Below are positions 1 to 6,471 of a stretch of DNA of 11,894 nt, in pieces. This stretch comes from an uncultured Eubacteriales bacterium (GTDB lineage: Bacteria > Bacillota > Clostridia > Oscillospirales > CAG-272): contig CAKSSY010000057.1 in assembly GCA_934489945.1 (NCBI GenBank), positions 1 through 11,894 of the forward strand, read 5' to 3'. The translations under genes and the position numbers were made by a program. Under the pieces are notes generated by a model. That model had not been told where the DNA came from and ran no database searches. It worked only from the letters and a program-made list of their open reading frames with translations. The number at the start of each line of letters is the position of its first letter. Within the stretch, counting starts at the first letter, position 1.

Positions 1-205
1 GGCGCAAAAACTTTTATTGCGGTCTCGCCGGTTTGTTTTTGCGTTACGGCGGCGCGTCTTTTCCTTTTGTTCCAAAAGTTTTTGAGGGTGTCGGGAACTT
101 TTTTCAAAAAGTTCCTGACCGTTCCCTGCGTCCTTTGTTTCAAAAGTTTTCGCGTGGTTTGGGGAGCCTTTTACAAAAGGCTCCCCAAACGTTTTCCCCG
201 TTCCC
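1..205 (+). repeat. Modular hairpin repeat, copy A (cut by window edge)
   Basis: This non-coding, hairpin-rich segment shares long stretches with three other places in the window. It opens with the GCGCAAAAAC left type, runs through the shared core (GGTCTCGCC, then TTGCGTTACGGCGGCGC, then TTTTGTTC) and enters the right-type-I hairpin GGGAAC...GTTCC at 87-119. A second inverted repeat at 157-190 has a perfect 16-bp stem and a 2-nt loop, and is not found in the other copies. The left end may continue outside the window. The copy finishes only a few bases from the stop of the minus-strand gene that ends at 210. I see no protein gene in it. Confidence 0.85.
157..190. repeat. Perfect 16-bp inverted repeat, 2-nt loop
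   Basis: GTTTGGGGAGCCTTTT (157-172) is followed by AC and then its exact reverse complement (175-190). It lies 20 bp beyond the stop of the ThyX-like gene, so a transcript of that gene would fold it at its 3' end. No T-run follows on the minus strand, so it is not a classical intrinsic terminator. It could protect the 3' end of the mRNA or belong to the repeat's own structure. Confidence 0.85.
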
Positions 206-209
206 GTTC

Positions 210-833
210 TTAATCTTTTACAAGTATCAAAGTGGAAGCATAGGGTAAAGTCTTGATCCAATCGCAGAAGGTGTGCCACTCGGCAAGTTTGTGCGCACGG
301 CGTGCATAATAAATATTGACAAGGTTTTCGTAGTTCAGCGTTACGGTACGCATCTGATTGTAGCTTGACGGCAAAATCTGAATCATATTATGCCAACCTT
401 GCCGATTTTCTCTGTCGGCAACATATCGCTGACGCTCTCCCTCCAGATACGCAATGATAGTGTCCAACATTGCCAGCCCTTTTTCATCCAGCCGGTCGTG
501 GCTGAAATCATCACGTTCAAATGATTTCGCGTGAATTTTGTGCATTGTCGAGGTCGAATTGGCAACCGTGCCGACTTTGTAGGTGTCAAATTCCTTCCAC
601 CAGTAAAGGGGTGCCGTGATGTCAAGACTCACAAAAATCTGACGGATAAATTTTCTTTCGTCACTTCCCGCGCGGCAAAGACGACGCGCAAAATCAAGAT
701 CGGCAGGACCGAGAACGTAGTTCCCTTCCTCGTCGTAGGCACTGTCGCTTTTTGCCCAACTGTTCATCGGATTGCGTGCGCCGCGTATGGCATTTTCCAG
801 GTTCATAACCGAAACCCGTTCAATTTTCAGCAT
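210..833 (-). CDS. Divergent ThyX-like (flavin-dependent thymidylate synthase fold) protein, function uncertain
   Basis: This 207-residue protein has no confident functional assignment. By eye, residues 57-100 (GSDERKFIRQ, then LDITAPLYWWKEFDTY, then NSTSTMHK) and 151-185 (ILPSSYNQMRTVTLN, then ARRAHKLAEW) follow the pattern of ThyX family proteins. There they would match the H-x-S-x-x-EH / RHR / S-x-R region and the LP...T / R...AQ region. The catalytic RHR triplet is not conserved; KEF or a nearby triplet sits there. Normal ThyX activity (dUMP to dTMP with methylene-tetrahydrofolate, FAD and NADPH) is therefore doubtful, and it may be a degenerate or repurposed member. The ATG at 833 is preceded by GGAGG at a good distance, which rules out the longer frame reaching back to 941. 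It follows the U32 gene by 19 bp and is probably the last gene of that operon. Confidence 0.6.
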   Translation of the reverse strand: MLKIERVSVMNLENAIRGARNPMNSWAKSDSAYDEEGNYVLGPADLDFARRLCRAGSDERKFIRQIFVSLDITAPLYWWKEFDTYKVGTVANSTSTMHKIHAKSFERDDFSHDRLDEKGLAMLDTIIAYLEGERQRYVADRENRQGWHNMIQILPSSYNQMRTVTLNYENLVNIYYARRAHKLAEWHTFCDWIKTLPYASTLILVKD

Positions 834-852
834 AGTTTTCCTCCAGGATGGT

Positions 853-2082
853 TTATTCACCCGAACGCAGAATGTCTCCTTCGTGTACCTCAAAAGGAAC
901 ACGGCAGTAGAAAATCTGCGACGGATGCGGTGCGGATTCAATCGGCTCTCCGTCCTCTCCGCGTAACTCTTCTACGCGGAACCGAAGTCCGACTTTTCCC
1001 GGCGTAAGTATCTCGGCAATGTCGCCGAGTTTGATTTTGTTTTTTTGACGGAAACGCGCAAGCCCGTCCCGCTCCTCTCCGACGGCAACCGCGAAATAGG
1101 CTTTGTCCCGTATATACCCGACGGTCGAACAGAGTTGCGCTTCATTAAATGGTAAATTTTGGTAATATCCGGTTGCATACTCGCGATGAGAGACACTTTC
1201 GAGTTCTTTGTTCCAATCCTCGTTGAAAACATAAGTGTCGGGATCGGCAAAATATCGGTCAAGAGCCATGCGGTAGGCGTTGGTGACGACTGCGGTGTAG
1301 TATGCACTCTTCATGCGACCTTCAATTTTGAAGGAGTCGATTCCTGCCGCGACCAGCTCGGGCAGAATCCGGATGGTGTTCATGTCTTTTGAGGACATAA
1401 TAAAGGTTCCGAGATCGTTTTCTTCAATGGGAATCGGAGTATCGGGACGTTTTTCCTCAATCAGATGGTAATTCCAGCGGCACGGTTGCGTACAGGCACC
1501 GCGGTTGCCGTCGCGTCCGGTCAGATGATGGGAGAGCATACAACGTCCGCTGTAGGAAACGCACATGGAACCGTGAATAAAGGTTTCTATTTCAACCGAC
1601 TCCGGCAGTTTTTCCCGGATGGCGCGGATTTCATCAAGGTTCAGCTCGCGTGCAAGTACGACACGTTGGGCACCGAGTTCCACATATGCCTTTGCCGCCG
1701 CCGAACTGACGATACCCGCCTGTGTGGATATATGAATTTCCATATCGGGGATGATTTTTTTTATCAGAGCCATTACACCGAGATCGGCAACGATCATCGC
1801 GTCAATTCCTGCCCTGCGGATGTCGGTCAGATATTCTGCAAGTGGTGCGAATTCGTCCTCGTGCGGCATGGTGTTGACCGTCAGATAAATCTTTTTCCCC
1901 CGCGCGTGTGCAAAGGAGACCGCCTCATAAAGCTCTTCCACGGTAAAATTGTCTGCCGCCGAACGCATACCAAAGCGGTTTCCCGCAAGATATACGGCAT
2001 CGGCACCGTACAGAAACGCCGCACGCATCTTTTCCGCATTTCCTGCGGGAGAAAGAAGCTCGGGTTTTTTCTTTTTTATCAT
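853..2082 (-). CDS. trhP: U32 family protein, TrhP-like tRNA U34 hydroxylation protein
   Basis: This 409-residue member of the U32 family was historically called a collagenase-like peptidase. Residues 166-184 match the family signature (ETFIHGSMC...GRCMLS). The four nearby cysteines C174, C181, C197 and C201 fit the iron-sulfur ligands expected in this family. The N-terminal part starts with the usual PELLSPAGN...AAFLYGADAVY and forms a TIM-barrel-type domain; a C-terminal beta-rich domain follows from about residue 320. The length fits the E. coli YegQ / B. subtilis YrrO (TrhP) type, which makes 5-hydroxyuridine at tRNA position 34 from prephenate-derived chemistry. That specific role is inferred from family and length; other U32 proteins act on rRNA or quinones. 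The start at 2082 has AAAGGA upstream. It sits 26 bp after the membrane protein gene and 19 bp before the ThyX-like gene. Confidence 0.88.
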   Translation of the reverse strand: MIKKKKPELLSPAGNAEKMRAAFLYGADAVYLAGNRFGMRSAADNFTVEELYEAVSFAHARGKKIYLTVNTMPHEDEFAPLAEYLTDIRRAGIDAMIVADLGVMALIKKIIPDMEIHISTQAGIVSSAAAKAYVELGAQRVVLARELNLDEIRAIREKLPESVEIETFIHGSMCVSYSGRCMLSHHLTGRDGNRGACTQPCRWNYHLIEEKRPDTPIPIEENDLGTFIMSSKDMNTIRILPELVAAGIDSFKIEGRMKSAYYTAVVTNAYRMALDRYFADPDTYVFNEDWNKELESVSHREYATGYYQNLPFNEAQLCSTVGYIRDKAYFAVAVGEERDGLARFRQKNKIKLGDIAEILTPGKVGLRFRVEELRGEDGEPIESAPHPSQIFYCRVPFEVHEGDILRSGE

Positions 2083-2108
2083 AATCGTATTTCCTTTGGA
2101 ACAAACGT

Positions 2109-2735
2109 TCATTGTTGCATATTGCCCTTCAGACTGAACAAACTGATGACATTGTCGAAAAATGCGATGAGTTGTGGGAGAAGAGCAAAGATCAGAATGA
2201 CACACAGGAGACTGACGAAGGCAACAAAGAAAAAGGTTAAGTAACCGCTTCCCCGTTCACGGAAACGCATTTCGGCAGTGATCCGGTTCTCTTCGGGGAT
2301 GTAAAAATGACAGGACAGCGCGTTTTTCTTAAAGTTCGGTTTTTTTCCTGTTGTTTCGGCAAGAGAAGCTTCATATTCCTCTTTTTCGACGCAATGAATG
2401 ACTCGATTCAGTGTGTAGCCATGTAAAATGGCATGTCGGATAAAGGGGTTTCTTTCCAGACCGCAGTCGGACAACGTCAGGGCGTTTTCCGGTGAAAGAG
2501 CCTCTTTTTCGAGCAACGCGCGGACGATCTTGCCGAGCGTGGTTCGGATGTAGATGGTGTAAAAGGAGGCGAGCAAAACACCGGCAAAAATTCCGAAAAT
2601 GATGATTTGGAGACTCAGAATTCCGTTTCCAAAATCAAAATTGGTATAGCCTTCGAGTTTTGGATTGAAAAAATTGTGAATCCATAGAATCATGGCTTGA
2701 AAAAATTCCTGCCATGCTGTGAGGGACCGAAACAT
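2109..2735 (-). CDS. Two-helix membrane protein of unknown function
   Basis: I do not recognise this 208-residue protein. It has a short amphipathic N-terminal stretch (FFQAMILWIHNFF, about 11-23), a first membrane segment at about 40-62 (LSLQIIIFGIF...) and a soluble middle part of about 100 residues. A second membrane segment lies at about 165-192 (YLTFFFVAFVSLLCVILIFALL), near the C-terminus. The middle part is charged, with KEEYEASLAE and two cysteines, and has no enzyme motif I can name. The ATG at 2735 has AAAGGA nine bases upstream and was preferred to in-frame starts at 2756 and 2819. It lies 26 bp before the U32 gene, which suggests co-transcription, but shared function does not follow from that. 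Confidence 0.8.
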   Translation of the reverse strand: MFRSLTAWQEFFQAMILWIHNFFNPKLEGYTNFDFGNGILSLQIIIFGIFAGVLLASFYTIYIRTTLGKIVRALLEKEALSPENALTLSDCGLERNPFIRHAILHGYTLNRVIHCVEKEEYEASLAETTGKKPNFKKNALSCHFYIPEENRITAEMRFRERGSGYLTFFFVAFVSLLCVILIFALLPQLIAFFDNVISLFSLKGNMQQ

Positions 2736-3025
2736 TGTGGTTTCCTTTCCGGACATAAAATACGTCCCTGCCCTTGTATTTGTGTGAAATGTTGTGAAAT
2801 GGTTTCTTTCGATGAACAAGAGGGATTGTCTGCCTTCCTGTTCTGTAAAGAGACGGAATTGTTATACCCGCCCGTTTCTGCTCTTATAGATCCCTATTGG
2901 AACTTCTCGGTTTAGCAGAGTGGAAGCAGTAATCCCATTCTTTTTCCAGAAATCGGAAATCTTTTCCGATTTCATTCGACTTTTATAAATGGGGGGAGTT
3001 TTTTTGAAACTTCCCCCCATGTTGG
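2736..3025. other. Intergenic region between serS and the membrane protein gene
   Basis: This 290-bp gap holds the probable serS terminator hairpin at its right end and a second small hairpin (ATCGGAAA / TTTCCGAT, 2952-2970). TATAAC- and TATTTT-like boxes occur on the minus strand, but none has a matching -35 element at proper spacing. I see no ORF worth calling. Confidence 0.6.
2989..3020 (-). terminator. Probable serS terminator hairpin
   Basis: ATGGGGGGAGTTT (2989-3001) pairs with AAACTTCCCCCCAT (3007-3020), with a single bulged base. It begins 6 bp after the serS stop codon. On the minus strand the stem is followed by TTATAAAA rather than a clean T-run, so it may be a weak terminator or a 3'-end stabilising stem. 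Confidence 0.55.
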
Positions 3026-4306
3026 TTATTTTTTGATAATGTCTACGCCGACGTATTTGCGGAGCACTTCGGGAATGGTGACGCTACCATCAGCGTTCTG
3101 ATTTTGTTCCACAATTGCCGGGAAAACACGACTGGTGGCAAGTCCGCTGCCATTGAGTGTGTGGAGATATTCAATTTTGCCGGAATCTCTCTTGACACGC
3201 ATCATACCGCGGCGTGCCTGATAGTCGCGCGCATTGGAGACCGAACTGACTTCTTTGTAGCCGTTCATAGAAGGAATATGAATTTCAATATCATATGTGC
3301 GCGCCATGGAGGCAGAGCAATCTTCGGCGGCAAGTTTGACGGTGCGGAAATGGAATCCCAGACCTTTTACAAGGTTTTCGGCATTGGCAACCAGCTCTTC
3401 AAAGGCTTCATCGCTCTTTTCGGGCAAGGTGTACTGTACCATTTCGACCTTGTTGAATTGGTGACCTCTGACCATGCCGCGCTCGTCGGCACGATAACTG
3501 CCTGCTTCACGACGGAAACAGGGCGTATAGCTGATATATTTCTTGGGAAGATCTTCTTCTGTGAGAATCTCGTCTCTGTGAAGAGAAACCAGTGCGGTTT
3601 CGGCTGTCGGAAGCATGAAACGGCGGCGTTCGTCCTCGGCAGTTTCCAACCAGTACACATCATCCTTGAATTTTGGGAACTGACCGGCAGTAAGACCGCA
3701 CTCGTAGCTGAGCATATGCGGGACTAACATGAGCTGAAAGCCGTTTGCGATGTGTGTATCAATAAAATAGTTAATCAAAGCCCATTCCAGTCTTGCGCCA
3801 AGCCCGGTATAAATCCAAAATCCGTTTCCGGAGAGTTTTACGCCTCTCTTGTAGTCGATCAGTCCAAGATCCGTGCAAAGATCAACGTGATTTTTGGGTT
3901 CAAAATCAAATTTTCTCGGCTCACCATAGTAACGAAGAGGCTGATTGTTCTCTTTTCCCCCGCCGACAAGGTCTGTATCGGGCAGATTCGGCAATCCGAG
4001 CATGAAGGACATCAGTTGCGTTTCGGTTTCTTTAAGCGCGTCTTCGTCGGCTTTTACCTTTGCCGACAGTTCTTTCATCTTGGCAAACAGTTCTGTGGTG
4101 TCTTTTTCCTCTTTTTTCATCATCGGAATCTGCTTGGTTGCTTTGTTTTGCTCGGCTTTTGCAGATTCAACCTCGGCAATGATCTCTCTACGCTTTGCAT
4201 CCAGACGCAAAATGGCTTCAATATCCTCTTTTGCATCTTTTCCTTTTTTGGCAAGTCTGGCTACGACTTCTTCCGGATTTTCCTTAATATATTTGATATC
4301 CAGCAT
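3026..4306 (-). CDS. serS: Seryl-tRNA synthetase
   Basis: This class II aminoacyl-tRNA synthetase of 426 residues, the family's normal length, charges tRNA-Ser (and tRNA-Sec where present) with serine in the cytoplasm. The N-terminal residues 1-105 form the long antiparallel coiled coil that grips the tRNA; they are rich in K, E and A. The TAE serine-binding motif is at 234-236. Motif 2 spans about 258-290 (PCFRREAGSYRADERG...) and motif 3 lies at about 385-402 (NGSGLATSRVFPAIVE). The ATG at 4306 has AAAGGA upstream. The 110-bp gap after parB is too short for a T-box leader and holds two parS-type sites instead, so no serine-responsive leader is seen. It is probably transcribed with parA-parB or from a promoter inside that gap. 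Confidence 0.98.
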   Translation of the reverse strand: MLDIKYIKENPEEVVARLAKKGKDAKEDIEAILRLDAKRREIIAEVESAKAEQNKATKQIPMMKKEEKDTTELFAKMKELSAKVKADEDALKETETQLMSFMLGLPNLPDTDLVGGGKENNQPLRYYGEPRKFDFEPKNHVDLCTDLGLIDYKRGVKLSGNGFWIYTGLGARLEWALINYFIDTHIANGFQLMLVPHMLSYECGLTAGQFPKFKDDVYWLETAEDERRRFMLPTAETALVSLHRDEILTEEDLPKKYISYTPCFRREAGSYRADERGMVRGHQFNKVEMVQYTLPEKSDEAFEELVANAENLVKGLGFHFRTVKLAAEDCSASMARTYDIEIHIPSMNGYKEVSSVSNARDYQARRGMMRVKRDSGKIEYLHTLNGSGLATSRVFPAIVEQNQNADGSVTIPEVLRKYVGVDIIKK

Positions 4307-4365
4307 TTTTTGAATCCTTTCTTCCTGTCATGGCGTGCATCTGTTGCGCGTCGGAATATGTCGAT

Positions 4366-4381
4366 TGTTTCACGGGAAACA
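4366..4381. other. Hybrid parS / Noc-binding-like site
   Basis: TGTTTCACGGGAAACA equals the parS palindrome except at one position, where T becomes G. The left half is then parS-like (TTTCACG) and the right half like a Noc half-site (CGGGAAA, from the B. subtilis consensus TATTTCCCGGGAAATA). It sits 10 bp from an exact parS between parB and serS. Which protein binds it is unknown. Confidence 0.6.
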
Positions 4382-4390
4382 TTTTTGGTG

Positions 4391-4406
4391 TGTTTCACGT
4401 GAAACT
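4391..4406. other. parS site 1 (exact 14-bp core)
   Basis: TGTTTCACGTGAAACT contains the palindrome GTTTCACGTGAAAC and matches the bacterial parS consensus TGTTNCACGTGAAACA at all but the last base. It lies 11 bp beyond the parB stop. ParB should load here with CTP and slide onto flanking DNA. Confidence 0.93.
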
Positions 4407-4416
4407 TGTCGAAAAA

Positions 4417-5328
4417 TCAGTTTTCGCTGAAGATTTCCTGACCGCAAATGGTGGTCAAAAGCACTTCCAAGTCGTCGTTGCTGTCAAAAGAAAGCTCAAC
4501 AACCTTTTTGCGTGCCGTCTGCAAAATCTTAACTTTTCTGCCGAGTGCCTGCATGGAACGGCGTTCAAGGTCCCTCATATAGGATTTTGCCATCATTTTA
4601 TAGGGAGAAGGAGCCGCAATTTCGGCTTCGGCTGCCTCTTGCTCAATAGAATTGAGCTTTTTGACGGCATTTTCAACCTCACGAACTGACATATTGTTGG
4701 AAACAATCTTGTTGGCGAGAGGAAGCATATTTTCTTCGTTTGTCAAACCGAGAACGGCACGTGCATGACCGGTTGAAATCATACCATCACGGAGCATTTC
4801 CAGCACTTCGTCCGGTAAATCCAGCAAACGGAGCATATTGGCAATGGCGGAGCGGCTCTTCCCTACTTGTTGTGCCACTTCTTCCTGCTTTAACCCGAAT
4901 CGTTCGATCAAAGTGTCGTATGCCATGGCTTCTTCTACGGGATTGAGGTCTTCACGCTGTACGTTTTCAATGATAGAAACCTGTGCCGCTTTCAGTTCAT
5001 CACCGTCAATAATTACGGCGGGAATTTCAGTTTTTCCGGCTAATTTTGCCGCTCTCCAGCGACGTTCGCCGGCAATAATCTCATAAGTCCCCGGATTTGA
5101 CAGGTTCTCACGGATAATAATTGGCTGCAAAACCCCGTATTTTCCAATGGAATCCGCAAGCAATTCGAGAGATTCTTTGTCAAACGTCTTTCGGGGTTGG
5201 TCTTTTCTCGGCTCTATGTTGGAGATTCGCACCATTTCGGCGGCAGAATCCTTTGCAGAACTTTCGTTGTCGTCAAAAATATCATAAAAGCCTCGTCCGA
5301 GACCACCTTTGCTTTTTTTATCGGCCAT
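4417..5328 (-). CDS. parB: Chromosome partitioning protein ParB (Spo0J)
   Basis: This 303-residue CTP-dependent DNA clamp loads at parS, spreads, and recruits SMC to the origin region. The N-terminal KGGLGRGFYDIF (7-18) is the LGRG motif that stimulates the ParA ATPase. CTP-binding boxes are visible: QPRKTF (44-49), GERRWRA (87-93) and ENVQRED (121-127). The helix-turn-helix lies at about 146-170 and a C-terminal dimerisation domain at about 245-303. At the four positions that separate ParB from Noc specificity it has R159, M165, D170 and G187. The two residues considered most diagnostic for parS (Arg and Gly) are therefore kept. The start at 5328 has GAGGAAA upstream. It follows parA by 21 bp in one operon. 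Confidence 0.97.
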   Translation of the reverse strand: MADKKSKGGLGRGFYDIFDDNESSAKDSAAEMVRISNIEPRKDQPRKTFDKESLELLADSIGKYGVLQPIIIRENLSNPGTYEIIAGERRWRAAKLAGKTEIPAVIIDGDELKAAQVSIIENVQREDLNPVEEAMAYDTLIERFGLKQEEVAQQVGKSRSAIANMLRLLDLPDEVLEMLRDGMISTGHARAVLGLTNEENMLPLANKIVSNNMSVREVENAVKKLNSIEQEAAEAEIAAPSPYKMMAKSYMRDLERRSMQALGRKVKILQTARKKVVELSFDSNDDLEVLLTTICGQEIFSEN

Positions 5329-5349
5329 AATGATTTCCTCTTTTCTGTT

Positions 5350-6117
5350 TTATATTCTATCCGCCAGTTCTTTGGCAACTTCGAGATATTCTTTACTTCC
5401 CTTGGCGTTTTTGTCGTAATAATATACCGGTTTTCCGAATCCGGGTGCCTCTGTCAGTTTCACGTTGCGCGAAATCGTGGTGGAAAAGAGCTTGTCCGCA
5501 TAATGCTTTTTCAGCTCGTTGATGACCTGCATGGAAAGCAACAAACGAGGATTGTACATGGTGATCAGAATGCCGGTGACGGTCAGATCCTTATTGTATT
5601 TCTGTTTAATTCCCTTGATGGTTCCCATGAGCTGAGAGAGTCCTTCCAAGGCGTAAAATTCGCACTGCATCGGCACAACGATTCCGTCGCTTGCCGTGAA
5701 GGAATTGACCGTCAGCATACTGAGTGAAGGCGGACAGTCGACAATTATGTAATCAAAATCATCCTGAATCGGAGCCAGTGCTCTTTTCATACAATTCGGC
5801 GCGTCGGTTTCAAAGGTGTCAAAAAGTTCAAATTCTGCACCTGCCAGTGAAATGTTGGTCGGAATCAGCCAAACATTTTCAAATTCCGTTTCCAAAATGG
5901 CGTCTTTGGCGGCAACCTCGTTCATAATTACGTCTTTTGAGGTCAGTTTCAACTGTTTTTTTGCGACACCGATGCCGCTTGTTGTATTGCCCTGAGGGTC
6001 AAGGTCAAAAAGCAGAACACGGTGCCCGAGAACGCCGAGCGACGCGGCAATGTTCACAGCGGAAGTCGTTTTTCCGACGCCGCCTTTTTGATTTGCAAAT
6101 GAAATTACTTTTGCCAT
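5350..6117 (-). CDS. parA: Chromosome partitioning ATPase ParA (Soj)
   Basis: This 255-residue ParA/MinD-type ATPase binds DNA as an ATP dimer, interacts with ParB, and in Firmicutes also affects DnaA. It has the deviant Walker A KGGVGKTT (11-18), the A' motif DLDPQGN (38-44) and Walker B IIVDCPP (124-130). A DNA-binding arginine region is present around NPRLLLSMQV (189-198). Its length equals that of B. subtilis Soj, and there is no N-terminal helix-turn-helix, so it is chromosomal rather than a large plasmid type. The ATG at 6117 is preceded by CGGAGGAATTGAA, a very strong ribosome binding site. A good promoter lies 42-70 bp upstream, followed further out by a group of parS sites. It forms an operon with parB. 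Confidence 0.98.
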   Translation of the reverse strand: MAKVISFANQKGGVGKTTSAVNIAASLGVLGHRVLLFDLDPQGNTTSGIGVAKKQLKLTSKDVIMNEVAAKDAILETEFENVWLIPTNISLAGAEFELFDTFETDAPNCMKRALAPIQDDFDYIIVDCPPSLSMLTVNSFTASDGIVVPMQCEFYALEGLSQLMGTIKGIKQKYNKDLTVTGILITMYNPRLLLSMQVINELKKHYADKLFSTTISRNVKLTEAPGFGKPVYYYDKNAKGSKEYLEVAKELADRI

Positions 6118-6158
6118 TTCAATTCCTCCGTACTTTGTCCAGAATATACCACGATATT

Positions 6159-6187
6159 ATTATAGCACAGATCCCCCTTTTTTGCAA
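6159..6187 (-). promoter_or_regulatory. parA-parB promoter
   Basis: On the minus strand, -35 TTGCAA (6187-6182) and -10 TATAAT (6164-6159) are separated by 17 bp. TGC directly before the -10 makes it an extended -10. Transcription would start near 6152, giving a leader of about 35 nt before parA. Confidence 0.8.
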
Positions 6188-6195
6188 CAGTTTTG

Positions 6196-6215
6196 CCGAA
6201 ATATTTCGGTTTTTT
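6196..6215 (+). terminator. Small palindrome with T-run, plus-strand reading
   Basis: CCGAAATATTTCGG (6196-6209) is a perfect 14-bp palindrome followed by six T on the plus strand. It would act as a small terminator for plus-strand transcription only, yet no gene lies upstream in that direction. It may instead be an operator just upstream of the parA -35 box, or block antisense transcription. Confidence 0.35.
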
Positions 6216-6332
6216 CAGAAAAATCGTCCGGAAAATACTGTATTTCATGAGGATTCAGCTTTGAAATGTTGAGTTTACGGATTGATGGGTGCTTTCAGAA
6301 ATTTGTATCTTCCTTTACAGGAAACGGCTTTG

Positions 6333-6346
6333 TTTTCACGTAAAAC
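6333..6346. other. Degenerate parS-like site
   Basis: TTTTCACGTAAAAC differs from the parS core at two positions. It lies next to three exact sites, so it may be a decayed or weaker copy. Confidence 0.45.
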
Positions 6347-6352
6347 AATTTC

Positions 6353-6366
6353 GTTTCACGTGAAAC
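6353..6366. other. parS site 2 (exact core)
   Basis: GTTTCACGTGAAAC is an exact parS core between noc and parA and the first of three exact sites within 107 bp. The distance to the next copy is 37 bp start to start. Confidence 0.93.
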
Positions 6367-6389
6367 TTGACATTTTTTGTCGAAGTTGT

Positions 6390-6403
6390 GTTTCACGTGA
6401 AAC
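6390..6403. other. parS site 3 (exact core)
   Basis: This exact GTTTCACGTGAAAC is preceded by T, as in the 16-bp consensus. It is the middle site of the noc-parA cluster, 56 bp from the next one. Confidence 0.93.
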
Positions 6404-6445
6404 GAAAGAACAAATGTTCGCGCCTTCTTTTGTCGAATTGTTGAT

Positions 6446-6459
6446 GTTTCACGTGAAAC
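6446..6459. other. parS site 4 (exact core)
   Basis: This exact GTTTCACGTGAAAC starts 13 bp beyond the noc stop codon. It lies in the noc 3' region, so ParB spreading from here would enter both noc and the parA promoter. Confidence 0.93.
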
Positions 6460-6471
6460 CTGTCGAATCTG

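Larger units (their letters stand above)
6118..6471. other. noc-parA intergenic control region with parS cluster
   Basis: This 354-bp gap separates noc from parA, both on the minus strand. From right to left it contains three exact parS sites, one degenerate site, about 120 bp with no recognisable element, an AT-rich 14-bp palindrome, the parA promoter, and the parA ribosome binding site. I see no small gene in it. Confidence 0.85.

Noticed and set aside
4307..4416. T-box or other riboswitch leader before serS
   Set aside because: The gap is only 110 bp, has no specifier hairpin or T-box consensus, and is occupied by two parS-type sites.
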